A stretch of DNA of 64,000 nucleotides from SYFT01 sp964471115 (lineage in GTDB: Bacteria > Acidobacteriota > Vicinamibacteria > Vicinamibacterales > SCN-69-37). This document shows positions 1 to 9,555 of the stretch, in pieces. The stretch covers positions 12,771-76,770 of the forward strand of contig CAYYFE010000016.1 in assembly GCA_964471115.1 (NCBI GenBank), written 5' to 3'. Positions within the stretch are counted from its first letter, which is position 1. Each line of letters opens with the position of its first letter. Under the pieces are notes generated by a model, which saw only the letters and a list, made by a program, of their open reading frames with translations, was not told the DNA's origin and did not search any database. The translations under genes and the position numbers were made by a program.

Positions 1-288
1 CGGGTCACCGGGCCGTCGGCCGTATCCGCCGTCGAGATACCCGGCCGATGCGGTTGACACGATGTACGCATCGCCGGCCGGCAGTCCGGTGAAGATGAAC
101 CGGCCGGAGGCATCCGTCACCTTGCGCGGCAAGCCCTGGACCTGCACGAAGACCCCGGACAGCGCCGCCCCGGTCTCGCCGTCGGTCACCACGCCGCTGA
201 TGGCGCCGGTGGCCGGCGGTGACGGCTGGGGCGCTTGTGCCGAGACGCCCACGGCCGCCGCCAGCACACACACTGCAATGAGTCGCAT
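1..288 (-). CDS. Secreted protein with carboxypeptidase-regulatory-like domain (partial)
   Basis: The first 96 codons are visible; the C-terminus lies beyond the left edge. Residues 1-18 form a signal peptide ending in VGVSAQ. After a Pro-rich linker comes the start of a carboxypeptidase-regulatory-like (CnaB-type) beta sandwich, seen in GAISGVVTDGETGAALSGV and DASGRFIFTGLPAG. Such domains are very common in exported acidobacterial proteins, often at the N-terminus of TonB-dependent receptors or adhesins, so the full protein could be much larger. The frame is open to the edge and the ATG follows the signal-peptide logic. It is divergent from ggt with 91 bp between the starts. Function beyond the domain is not visible. 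Confidence 0.75.
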   Translation of the reverse strand, partial: MRLIAVCVLAAAVGVSAQAPQPSPPATGAISGVVTDGETGAALSGVFVQVQGLPRKVTDASGRFIFTGLPAGDAYIVSTASAGYLDGGYGRRPGDP

Positions 289-366
289 CCCGAGGGCATT
301 AGACACCGCCCGGGGCGGGATGGCCCACCTCCGCCAAGGCTTCGGCGGGGCAAGCCCCAGCACCAC

Positions 367-372
367 TACAAT
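367..372 (+). promoter_or_regulatory. Candidate -10 box for ggt (leaderless?)
   Basis: TACAAT ends 7 bp before the ggt ATG, so a normal start distance would put the transcript 5' end at or next to the A of the ATG. No Shine-Dalgarno is seen. No convincing -35 hexamer is visible. Inference only. Confidence 0.3.
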
Positions 373-379
373 CGCCCGT

Positions 380-2269
380 ATGCGCGCACTCACTCTGCTG
401 GTGGCCGGTGTCTTCCTCCTGCTGATCGCTCCTGTGACGGCCCAGCGGCCGCCGGTGATGGGCCGCAATGCGGCGGTGTCCGCCGGACATCCACTGGTGA
501 CGTCAGCCGCCATGGAGATCCTGCAGGCAGGCGGCAACGCGTTTGACGCGGGGGTCGCCGCCATGTTCGTCGGCGGCGTGGTGGAACAGGATCTGTACGG
601 CCTGGGCGGCGAAGGACTCGTGCTGGTGTACCCGAAGTCGGAGGGCACGGTGACCTCGGTCGTGGGGCAGGGCTGGGCGCCGAGAGGCGCCACCATCGAC
701 TGGTACACCTCGCGCGGTCGCACGCTGGAAGGTGAGGGGCTGGACCCGGTCGTTGTCCCCGGCGCCATTCATGCCGCGCTGACCGTACTCGAACGGTGGG
801 GCACCATGACGGTCGCGCAGGTCACGCGACGAGCCGTGGAATATGCGCGCGACGGCTTTGCCCTGCGCCCGCGCACCGCCCGCGCCATCGTGGGCCAGCG
901 GCGCTTCATCGATCGGTGGCCCACCAATCAGCAGATGTGGCGCAAGAGTGACGGCAGCGACTACGAGGCCGGTGACACGATCACCATGCCCGACCTGGCG
1001 GCCACCCTGCAGAAGCTCGTGGACGCCGAGCGGCAGGCGTCCGCCGCGGGCCGCGCGGCCGGCATCACCGCGGCGCGCGACCGGTTCTACAAGGGCGACA
1101 TCGCCAAGGAAATCGTCGCGTTCCTCCAGCAACACGGGATGCCGTGGGATGTCAGTGACTTCGCCGAGTTCTACTCACGCGTCGAGCCGGCCACCTCGAT
1201 CACCTATCGCGGGTATCAGGTCTACAAGCAGGGCTTCAATTCGCAGGGCCCCTCCATGTTGCAGGCCCTGAACATCCTCGAGACCTACGACCTGCGGCAG
1301 CTGGGCCACAACTCCGCGGATTACCTGCACGTGGTGACCGAAGCGCTCAAGATGGGCTACGCGGATCGGGACACGTACTATGCCGATCCGCAGTTCGTGG
1401 ACGTTCCCGCTACGGGACTGTTGTCGAAGGGGTACGCGAAGCAGCGGGCGTCGCAGATCGACATGGCGCGCGCGCAGACCGAGCAGGTGGCCGGCGATCC
1501 GCTGCCGTTTGACGACAAGGTCAAGTCCTGGGGGTATTGGCGGGCAGGGCACGTGGCGGCGGGTGGCGGCGAGTGGCAGCAAATGGCGGCGAGTGGCGGG
1601 GAGTTGCGGCAAGTGGCGGCGAGTGGCGGCGAGGGTGGAGCAGTGCGGCCGGGGGACGCGGACCCGTCGCTCAAGGACACGACGCACATTGCGATCATCG
1701 ACAGGGACGGCAACGTGTTTGATGCGACGCCGTCGGGCGGCTGGATCACGGGCGGTGTGGTCGCCGGCAACACCGGCATCGGATTGTCGACCCGCGGGGA
1801 GCAGTTCTGGCTCGATCGCACGCGCGCGGCCCAGCTGCGCCCGCGGTCCCGGCCGCGCTACACCCTGACACCCAGCCTCGTGCTGCGCAACGGCCAGCCC
1901 GTGATGGCCATCGGCACCCCCGGTGGCGACAACCAGGAGCAGACCATTCTGCAGACGCTGCTCAACGTCCTGGAATTCCAGGACCGCTGGTATCCCAACC
2001 TGCACACGGCGTTCGAACTGCCGCGCCTGCAGACGTTCCACTTCCTCGGGTCATTCTGGCCGCACCGGATCGACGCCAACCGGCTCGACCTGGAAACGGG
2101 CATCGCACCCGACGTGCTGGAATCCCTCAAGGCGCGCGGGCACAACGTGCGTTTCGTGCCCGCGCTGTCGATCAGCGGTTGCGCGACCGCCGTGTGGATC
2201 GATCCGCGCACCGGCACTCGCATCGCCGGCGCCGACCCGCGCCGCGACTGCTACGCGGCAGCGTATTGA
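380..2269 (+). CDS. ggt: Gamma-glutamyltransferase family protein
   Basis: Periplasmic Ntn-hydrolase of the GGT family that hydrolyses or transfers the gamma-glutamyl group of glutathione-like substrates. 629 aa from the ATG at 380, chosen because it begins a clear signal peptide (about residues 1-25, ending VTAQ); an upstream extension would be junk. The large-subunit start SAGHPLVTSAAMEILQAGGN is typical. The autoprocessing and catalytic threonine is Thr434 in KDTTHIAIID, followed by the small subunit with the GTPGGDNQ loop. An array of eight 10-bp units (1551-1630) runs in frame through about residues 391-418, just upstream of the cleavage site; relatives normally have a short linker there. 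Convergent with the tricorn-like protease gene. Confidence 0.9.
   Translation: MRALTLLVAGVFLLLIAPVTAQRPPVMGRNAAVSAGHPLVTSAAMEILQAGGNAFDAGVAAMFVGGVVEQDLYGLGGEGLVLVYPKSEGTVTSVVGQGWAPRGATIDWYTSRGRTLEGEGLDPVVVPGAIHAALTVLERWGTMTVAQVTRRAVEYARDGFALRPRTARAIVGQRRFIDRWPTNQQMWRKSDGSDYEAGDTITMPDLAATLQKLVDAERQASAAGRAAGITAARDRFYKGDIAKEIVAFLQQHGMPWDVSDFAEFYSRVEPATSITYRGYQVYKQGFNSQGPSMLQALNILETYDLRQLGHNSADYLHVVTEALKMGYADRDTYYADPQFVDVPATGLLSKGYAKQRASQIDMARAQTEQVAGDPLPFDDKVKSWGYWRAGHVAAGGGEWQQMAASGGELRQVAASGGEGGAVRPGDADPSLKDTTHIAIIDRDGNVFDATPSGGWITGGVVAGNTGIGLSTRGEQFWLDRTRAAQLRPRSRPRYTLTPSLVLRNGQPVMAIGTPGGDNQEQTILQTLLNVLEFQDRWYPNLHTAFELPRLQTFHFLGSFWPHRIDANRLDLETGIAPDVLESLKARGHNVRFVPALSISGCATAVWIDPRTGTRIAGADPRRDCYAAAY
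1551..1630 (+). repeat. In-frame tandem array, eight 10-bp units (GAGTGGCGGC-like)
   Basis: Eight consecutive decamers related to GAGTGGCGGC lie inside ggt without breaking the frame (total about 80 bp plus a degenerate end). The translation is a Gly/Ala/Ser/Glu-rich loop. The same unit occurs at 21831-21880 and, inverted, at 28411-28470. Confidence 0.9.
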
Positions 2270-2316
2270 CGGATCAGCACAGTAGGCATGGAGGCATGGA
2301 GAAATGCCAGCGGGCA

Positions 2317-2479
2317 GGTCACGCCGGCCGACCGCTGGCGCCGCCGCAGGCGGCGACGTGCGAGGAGCGCACCCACGGGTGAATGACGTGGTCAGTTGAC
2401 GCAGTCGTCATTCACCCGCGGGTGCGCTCCTCGCACGAGGCCCGACTAAGTCGGGCTCCAGCGGTCGGCCGGCGTGACC
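2317..2479. repeat. 163-bp four-armed inverted repeat between convergent genes
   Basis: Outer arms 2317-2338 and 2458-2479 are a perfect 22-bp inverted repeat. Inner arms 2358-2387 and 2407-2436 match at 29 of 30 positions around a 19-nt loop. Between outer and inner arms sit two small hairpins: 2339-2355 (7-bp stem, GCA loop) and 2441-2455 (7-bp stem, 1-nt loop). The fold is a cloverleaf. It lies between the ends of ggt and the S41 gene and could act as a bidirectional terminator or be a non-autonomous element. No long T-tract flanks it. Confidence 0.85.
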
Positions 2480-2513
2480 CTCCCAGCCCTCCAATGCTCC
2501 TGTGAAATTGCTC

Positions 2514-5500
2514 TTACCGCCCCCGGTACTGCCACAGCCCTTCCTTCAGCATCTTGAGGGCTTCGTCGACCGCGGTCTGCAGTTCGCGGTCGAAGCCCTT
2601 GAGTTCGTCCTCGGGCGTGTTCTCGACCCACACGTCGGGCGCCACGCCGAAGTTCTCGAGGTTGATGCCGTAGTTGTTGGGCCGCTCGGGGTCGTAGGTC
2701 ACCACGAGTGAGCCGGGCGTGCGGATCGATCCGCCGTTGATGAGCGCGTACGACCCGGTCGCGATGACCGCGGCCGACGTGGGATTGCCCACGATACGGC
2801 CGAGCCCGAGGTCGCGGAACGCCTGGGGCGTCACCTCCGAGTCCGACGCCGATCGCCAGTTGATCATCATGACCTTCGGTCCCGCGATGGCCTGGCGCGG
2901 CCGTCGTCCCCACTCGGGCGCGCCCCAGCGGTTGTTCCAGTATTCGTACGGGCGCCGCTCGAGGATGTCGATGATTTCCTGGTCGGTGTTGCCGCCGCCG
3001 TTGTACCGGATGTCGACGATGATGCCCTTGGCGTTCCAGAACTGATTGATCTCGTTGCGGAACTTCTCGAGCGAGGGCTGGTTCATCGCCTGGATGTGCA
3101 CGTAGGCGATTTCGCCGTTGGTGGCCTTGGTCACGAACTCGCGGTTCTTCGCCACCCACGCGTCGTATTTCAGGGTGTTGAGCGAGGAGACCGACTGGAT
3201 GCGCAGGTCGCGCGTGTTGGCGCCGGCCGCCGTGTCGGCCACCGTCACCTGCACGTACTCGTTGAGCGGCGAGTTGAGCAGCGTCCAGTAGTTGTCGCCC
3301 GCGCGCACCGGCGTGCCGTCAATCGCCAGCACGAAGTCGCCCACCTTGACGTTCAGCCATTCCTTGTCGGCCGGGCCGTTCGGGTAGATGTGCGTGACCT
3401 TGTACCGTCCGCCTTCGGGCGCGAGTTCGAGGCCCAGATACCGCGTCTGATATTCGGACGGCTGCGGGTCACTGTCGGGGCCGCTCACGCCGGTGTGGGA
3501 CGCGTTGAGTTCGCCAATCATCTCGTTGGCCAGGTCGTACACGTCTTCGTTGGCGCCCACGTACTTGAGCAGCGGCTCGTATTTCGCCTTGATGGCGTTC
3601 CAGTCCTTGCCGTGCATCTTTTCGTCGTAGAAGCGGTACTTCATCACCCGCCACGACTCGTCGAGGATCTGGGCCCATTCCTGGCGCTGATCCACACGCA
3701 CGTTCACCGTGAACGGCACGCGTGTGCGCCGCCGCTGGCCGGTCATTTCCATGTGCCAGAGTTCGTTGTTCTCGGTGAAGAACACACGCCGCCGATCGGC
3801 GGTGGGCGTCAGCCCGGCAAAGGCGCCTGCCGCCAGGCGCTGGCGATCCTGCCCGTCGATCCCCACAGAGAAGAGCGCGGGACCCTGATCGTCACGTGAC
3901 CGGAAGTACACCGTGCGTCCGTCCGTCGACAGGAAGAAGCCCTGGACCGGGTTCGTGCCCGACGTGATGGCCACCGCCCGACGGTCGATGCGTGTCAGGT
4001 TCGGCGTCGTCAACGGCGCCGCCGCAGCCGCCGCGCCGGCGCCTCCGCCCCCGCCGCCGCGACCAGCCGACGCCCGTCGCAGGCGTTCCTTGACGACCGG
4101 GTCGTTGGGATCCTCGGTCAGGCGTGCCAGCGGCAGGACGAACAACTGCGCCGTTCCGGCATTGCGGTCGCTCACGAAGACCACGCGGCTGCCGTCCGGG
4201 GTGACAACGCCCTGGGTGTCGGTCCACGGGTTCTGCGTCACGTTCAGTTCGCGGCGCGTGGCCACCTCCATGAGGAAGACATCCGCGTTCTGGTCGCGAT
4301 CGCGCTTCGTGTACACCAGCCAGTTCCCGTCGGGCGACCACCCGCTCACCTGATACCCGCCGGCGATGTTGTAGCCCAGCTCGGTGGTCGCGCCCGTCTC
4401 GACCACGGTGACGAACAGGCGGTTGTTGGCCACCCACGCCAGGCGCGACGAGTCGGGCGAGAACCCGGCAATGGTCTTGAACGATTCGTGGGTGGTCAGC
4501 TTGCGGTTGGTCCGCGCCTCACGGTCGTACACCCAGATCTCTTCTTCCTTCGATTCATCGGAGGTGTAGGCCAGCCAGCGGCCGTTGGGCGCAAACGTCT
4601 GATTGCGCTGCCGCCACGAGTTGGAGGTGACCTGCTGCTTCTCGCCGAACTCCGGATCGGACGGCACGATGAAGACTTCGCCGCGGCTGTCGATGGCCGC
4701 GTAGTCGCCGTCGGGGGTGATGGAGAAGCCATCGGGACGATTCTGGACCTGCACGGTGCGCGTCAGGTTGCGCTGCCGGTCGAACGCGATGTCGATGACC
4801 ACGCGCGTGGGCGTCCGCTGACCAACCTTCAGCGTCCAGACCTCGAAGTCGTTCTCGTAGGCGATGGTCGTCCCATCCGGGCTCATCGACGGGAACTGCA
4901 CCCCATCGTCGCTGTGGGAGGTGACCTGCGCGGGGGCGCCGCCGGTGGGCGCGATTCGCCAGATGTTGAAGTGGCCGCTGCGCTCGGAGGCGAAGTAGAT
5001 CTGGCCGTCCGATCCCCACATCGGATACACGTCCTGCGTGAAGTTCCGGTATTCCTTCAGATTGGTGTCGGTCAGCCGCGTGATGCGCTGGGTCTTGAGG
5101 TCCTGAATCCAGATGTCGTCCGAGCGATTCCCGCGATAACCCTTGCGCCAGTAGCTGCCGCCCATCCGGTTGAAGGCCAGCATCGTGCCGTCGCGGTTCA
5201 GCATGCCCTGCACGCCGCCGTCGATGGGCAGGGGCGTCGGCAGACCGCCGTCGACCGGCACGATGTGCAGCGGACTGCGCCACGGACTCACCGACTGGTT
5301 CGTCGCCACGATGACGCCCTTGCCGTCCGGCGTCCAGTTGAGCACCGTCTCCGGCGTCGTGGCTAAGGTGAGCTGGCGGGGTTCACCGCCCGTCGCCGGG
5401 ATCAGAAACACGTCGGTGTTGCCGAAGCGATCCGACGTAAACGCGACCCACCGGCCGTCGGGGGACAGTCGCGGGAACACGTCGCGGGCGACGTGCGCCG

Positions 5501-5672
5501 TCAGCCGCTGCGGACTGGACCCGTTCTCGTTCGCGATCCAGATGTCGCCGTGATAGCTGAACACCAGCTTGCCCTGCGACACATGGGGATAACGCGCGAA
5601 CTTGATCGGTTCGGCCCACGCCGTGGCGGTGACCAGGAGGGCGGCGATGAGAAGCGTCAGGGGTCGAGTCAT
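2514..5672 (-). CDS. Tricorn-like S41 family serine protease
   Basis: Exported tricorn-type protease that trims peptides. 1052 aa, close to tricorn length. Residues 1-20 are a signal peptide ending TAWA, so unlike archaeal tricorn it should act in the periplasm. Residues about 25-650 hold PD40/WD40-like propeller repeats (LSPDGRWVAFTSDR and similar), with a Gly/Ala-rich loop near 540-560. His726 in NASHTG is the likely catalytic histidine, the PDZ domain starts near residue 745 (YLGLELAPEGG), the S41 core motif GIIVDIRYNGGG is near 885-895, and the nucleophile is in the RSASDSE segment (Ser941/943). The AbgT-family gene lies 15 bp upstream on the same strand, probably an operon. Confidence 0.93.
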   Translation of the reverse strand: MTRPLTLLIAALLVTATAWAEPIKFARYPHVSQGKLVFSYHGDIWIANENGSSPQRLTAHVARDVFPRLSPDGRWVAFTSDRFGNTDVFLIPATGGEPRQLTLATTPETVLNWTPDGKGVIVATNQSVSPWRSPLHIVPVDGGLPTPLPIDGGVQGMLNRDGTMLAFNRMGGSYWRKGYRGNRSDDIWIQDLKTQRITRLTDTNLKEYRNFTQDVYPMWGSDGQIYFASERSGHFNIWRIAPTGGAPAQVTSHSDDGVQFPSMSPDGTTIAYENDFEVWTLKVGQRTPTRVVIDIAFDRQRNLTRTVQVQNRPDGFSITPDGDYAAIDSRGEVFIVPSDPEFGEKQQVTSNSWRQRNQTFAPNGRWLAYTSDESKEEEIWVYDREARTNRKLTTHESFKTIAGFSPDSSRLAWVANNRLFVTVVETGATTELGYNIAGGYQVSGWSPDGNWLVYTKRDRDQNADVFLMEVATRRELNVTQNPWTDTQGVVTPDGSRVVFVSDRNAGTAQLFVLPLARLTEDPNDPVVKERLRRASAGRGGGGGGAGAAAAAAPLTTPNLTRIDRRAVAITSGTNPVQGFFLSTDGRTVYFRSRDDQGPALFSVGIDGQDRQRLAAGAFAGLTPTADRRRVFFTENNELWHMEMTGQRRRTRVPFTVNVRVDQRQEWAQILDESWRVMKYRFYDEKMHGKDWNAIKAKYEPLLKYVGANEDVYDLANEMIGELNASHTGVSGPDSDPQPSEYQTRYLGLELAPEGGRYKVTHIYPNGPADKEWLNVKVGDFVLAIDGTPVRAGDNYWTLLNSPLNEYVQVTVADTAAGANTRDLRIQSVSSLNTLKYDAWVAKNREFVTKATNGEIAYVHIQAMNQPSLEKFRNEINQFWNAKGIIVDIRYNGGGNTDQEIIDILERRPYEYWNNRWGAPEWGRRPRQAIAGPKVMMINWRSASDSEVTPQAFRDLGLGRIVGNPTSAAVIATGSYALINGGSIRTPGSLVVTYDPERPNNYGINLENFGVAPDVWVENTPEDELKGFDRELQTAVDEALKMLKEGLWQYRGR

Positions 5673-5687
5673 GGCAGGTCTCTCCGT

Positions 5688-7205
5688 CTACTGCAGCAAC
5701 AGGCCGGCGCCGGGTCCCAGCGGCAGGCCGAAGGTGAACCAGAGCGCCAGCAGCGCGCTCCAGATGGTGAGGAAGACGACCGAATACGGCAGCATCGTGG
5801 CGATGACGGTGCCCATGCCGGCCTTCTTGTCGTACTTCTCGAAGAACGCGACGATCAGCGCGAAGTAGGACATCATCGGCGAAATGATGTTGGTCGTGCT
5901 GTCGCCCACGCGGAAGGCGGCCTGCGTCAGTTCAGGCGTGTAGCCGAGCAGCATGAACATCGGCACGAACACCGGGGCCATGATCGCCCACTTCGCCGAG
6001 GCGCTGCCCATGAAGAGGTTGATGAACGCCGTGAGCAGGATGAACATCACCATCAGCGGCGCGCCGCCCAGCGCGGATTCGCGCAGGACGTCGGCGCCCT
6101 TCACGGCGAAGATCAGTCCCAGGTTGCTCCAGTTGAAGAACGCGACGAACTGCGCCGCGAAGAACACCAGCACCAGGTAGCCACCCAGGCCGCTGATCGA
6201 CTTGCCCATGCCGGACATCACGTCCGCGTCGTTCTTGAAGGTGCCCGCCCCGAACCCGTACGCGGCGCCGGCCACGACGCCGAGCAGGAAGATCAGCGCG
6301 ACGATGCCCGACATGAACGGCGACCGGAGGAGATCGCCCGTCTGTGGATCGCGCAGGAAGCCGTCGCCCGGCACCGTGCCCCACAACACGATGGCCGCCA
6401 GCACCAGCGTGGCGATGCCGGCCCAGCGCAGGCCGCGCCGTTCCAGATCATTGAGGCCCTCAATCGCCTCCGCCTTCGACGCGCCGGCGTATTCGCCCAG
6501 CCGGGGGACGACGATGCGTTCGGTGACCCACGTGCCGGCAATCGTGAGCAGCGGCGTCGACACCGCCATGAAGTAGTAATTGGCCGCCGCGTTGACGGCA
6601 TAGTCGGGACGCACGATGCGCGCGGCCTCTTCCGACAGGCCCGCCAGCAGCGGGTCCACGGTGCCCAGCAGCAGGTTGGCGCTGTAGCCGCCCGACACAC
6701 CCGCAAACGCGGCCGCCATGCCCGCGATGGGATGCCGCCTGGCGCCGAGGAAGATGAGGCCCGCCAGCGGCACCAGAAGGACGTACCCGAGTTCGCTGGC
6801 CATGTTCGACATGACACCCGCGAACACCAGCACCGAGGTCAGCAGCCGCGGCGGTGCCGAGAGCACGAGCAGCCGCAGGCTGGCGCTCATCAGGCCCGAC
6901 GCTTCCATCGCGCCGATGCCCAGCATCGCCACCAGCACCGTGCCCAGCGGCGCGAAGCCCGTGAAGTTGGTGACCAGGTTGGTGAGAATGCGATGCAGGC
7001 CCGAGAGGCTCAGCAGGTCGACCGGCGTAATCGTCGCGCCCGTGCCGGGGTGGACGGCCGAGATGCCCGACATCGCGGCAAACGACGACACCACCACGAC
7101 GCCCAGCGCGAACAGGGCAAACAGCGAGGCGGGATGGGGCAGCGCGTTGCCGCCCTTCTCCACGACGTTCAGGAAGACGGTCAGCCAGCTCCGGCGTGCA
7201 GTCAT
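5688..7205 (-). CDS. abgT: AbgT family transporter
   Basis: Inner-membrane secondary transporter of the AbgT/MtrF family. Members take up p-aminobenzoyl-glutamate or export antimetabolites such as sulfonamides; which applies here cannot be told. 505 aa, usual length, with about nine to eleven hydrophobic segments and family signatures GGYSANLLLGTVDPLLAG, NWSNLGLIFAVKGAD, MGSASAKWAIMAPVFVP and RVGDSTTNIISPMM. The abgA/abgB peptidase genes of E. coli are absent; instead a tricorn-like peptidase follows 15 bp downstream, suggesting linked peptide or amide catabolism. The start is preceded by a tandem array instead of normal intergenic DNA. Confidence 0.9.
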   Translation of the reverse strand: MTARRSWLTVFLNVVEKGGNALPHPASLFALFALGVVVVSSFAAMSGISAVHPGTGATITPVDLLSLSGLHRILTNLVTNFTGFAPLGTVLVAMLGIGAMEASGLMSASLRLLVLSAPPRLLTSVLVFAGVMSNMASELGYVLLVPLAGLIFLGARRHPIAGMAAAFAGVSGGYSANLLLGTVDPLLAGLSEEAARIVRPDYAVNAAANYYFMAVSTPLLTIAGTWVTERIVVPRLGEYAGASKAEAIEGLNDLERRGLRWAGIATLVLAAIVLWGTVPGDGFLRDPQTGDLLRSPFMSGIVALIFLLGVVAGAAYGFGAGTFKNDADVMSGMGKSISGLGGYLVLVFFAAQFVAFFNWSNLGLIFAVKGADVLRESALGGAPLMVMFILLTAFINLFMGSASAKWAIMAPVFVPMFMLLGYTPELTQAAFRVGDSTTNIISPMMSYFALIVAFFEKYDKKAGMGTVIATMLPYSVVFLTIWSALLALWFTFGLPLGPGAGLLLQ

Positions 7206-7222
7206 GCGGGGACTCTACCACC

Positions 7223-7334
7223 AACCCGCGAGCCCACCAGCCCACGAACCCACGAACCCACGAGCCCACGAGCCCACGAGCCCACGAACCCACAAGCCCA
7301 CGAGCCCACGAACCCACAAGCCCACGAGCCCACG
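7223..7334. repeat. Tandem array, 14 units of 8 bp (AGCCCACG/AACCCACG)
   Basis: Fourteen consecutive octamers fill the 133-bp gap between the AbgT gene start and the K+ channel gene stop. The reverse complement of the same unit (TTCGTGGG, rotated) occurs inside the anti-sigma-like gene at 47427-47497. No promoter elements are recognisable within the array. Confidence 0.95.
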
Positions 7335-7338
7335 ATGA

Positions 7339-9027
<1,689 letters not shown>

Positions 9028-9091
9028 AGTGGAAGGATCATGAAGGGATCAGGGACGAGGGACAAGGGAAAATGGAGGGGCCGAGGGAGCA

Positions 9092-9147
9092 ATCGATGGA
9101 TCAATGGATCAATGGATCGATGGATCGATGGATCGATGGATCGATGG
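9092..9147. repeat. Tandem array, 7 units of 8 bp (ATCGATGG)
   Basis: Seven octamers ATCGATGG/ATCAATGG lie between the divergent K+ channel and DUF2200 genes and end 8 bp before the DUF2200 ATG. Every unit contains an ATG, and because 8 is not a multiple of 3 these ATGs fall in all three frames ahead of the true start. Confidence 0.93.
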
Positions 9148-9155
9148 GGGGCACG

Positions 9156-9527
9156 ATGAAGGTGACCGAGGCGCAGGACGAGCGGATTGCGGGGATGACG
9201 TTGGCGTCGGTGTACCCGCACTACGTGGCGAAGGTGGAGAAAAAGGGGCGGACCAGGGTGGAACTGCATCAGGTCATCACCTGGCTGACCGGGTATGACG
9301 AGGCCCAGTTGCGGGCGTGTCTCGACCGGAAGGTGACGTTCAGGACGTTCTTCGAGGAGGCGACGCTCAACCCGAACGCGCGGCTGATCACCGGCGTCAT
9401 CTGCGGGTACCGCGTGGAGGACATCCCGTTCCCGCTGACCCGGCAGGTGCGGTATCTCGACAAGCTGGTGGACGAGCTGGCGAAGGGCCGGCCACTCGAA
9501 AAGATCCTTCGGACCGCAGCGAAATGA
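9156..9527 (+). CDS. DUF2200 family protein
   Basis: Small cytoplasmic protein of unknown function, 123 aa, usual family length. Signatures MTLASVYPHYVAKVEKKGRT, VITWLTGYDEAQL, LITGVICGYRVED and RYLDKLVDELAKG span the whole protein. The start is taken at 9156 because the longer frame from 9072 only adds a translation of the octamer array. There is no good Shine-Dalgarno; GGGGGGCACG just upstream is the best candidate. Convergent with the ADOP permease gene; both stop codons lie in one palindrome. Confidence 0.88.
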   Translation: MKVTEAQDERIAGMTLASVYPHYVAKVEKKGRTRVELHQVITWLTGYDEAQLRACLDRKVTFRTFFEEATLNPNARLITGVICGYRVEDIPFPLTRQVRYLDKLVDELAKGRPLEKILRTAAK

Positions 9528-9555
9528 GCTCGGAGGTCATTGACCTCCGAGCTCA
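9525..9555. terminator. 31-bp palindrome containing the stop codons of both convergent genes
   Basis: Positions 9525-9539 and 9541-9555 are perfect 15-bp reverse complements around a single T. The TGA of DUF2200 is the first triplet of the left arm and the TGA of the ADOP gene is the mirror-image triplet of the right arm. A bidirectional terminator is likely, although no U-tract follows on either strand. Confidence 0.75.

Noticed and set aside
331..357. Small palindromes CCGCC...GGCGG and GGGGC-AA-GCCCC before ggt as a regulatory site
   Set aside because: Stems are only 5 bp in GC-rich DNA and expected by chance.
2446..3159. Minus-strand open frame of 237 codons overlapping the S41 gene
   Set aside because: Out-of-frame shadow rich in Arg/His/Gly; the S41 frame has clear catalytic motifs. 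Many similar long antisense frames in this GC-rich DNA were dropped for the same reason.
7223..7334. CRISPR array
   Set aside because: Units are 8 bp in direct contact with no spacers, no 23-47 bp repeats and no cas genes anywhere in the window.
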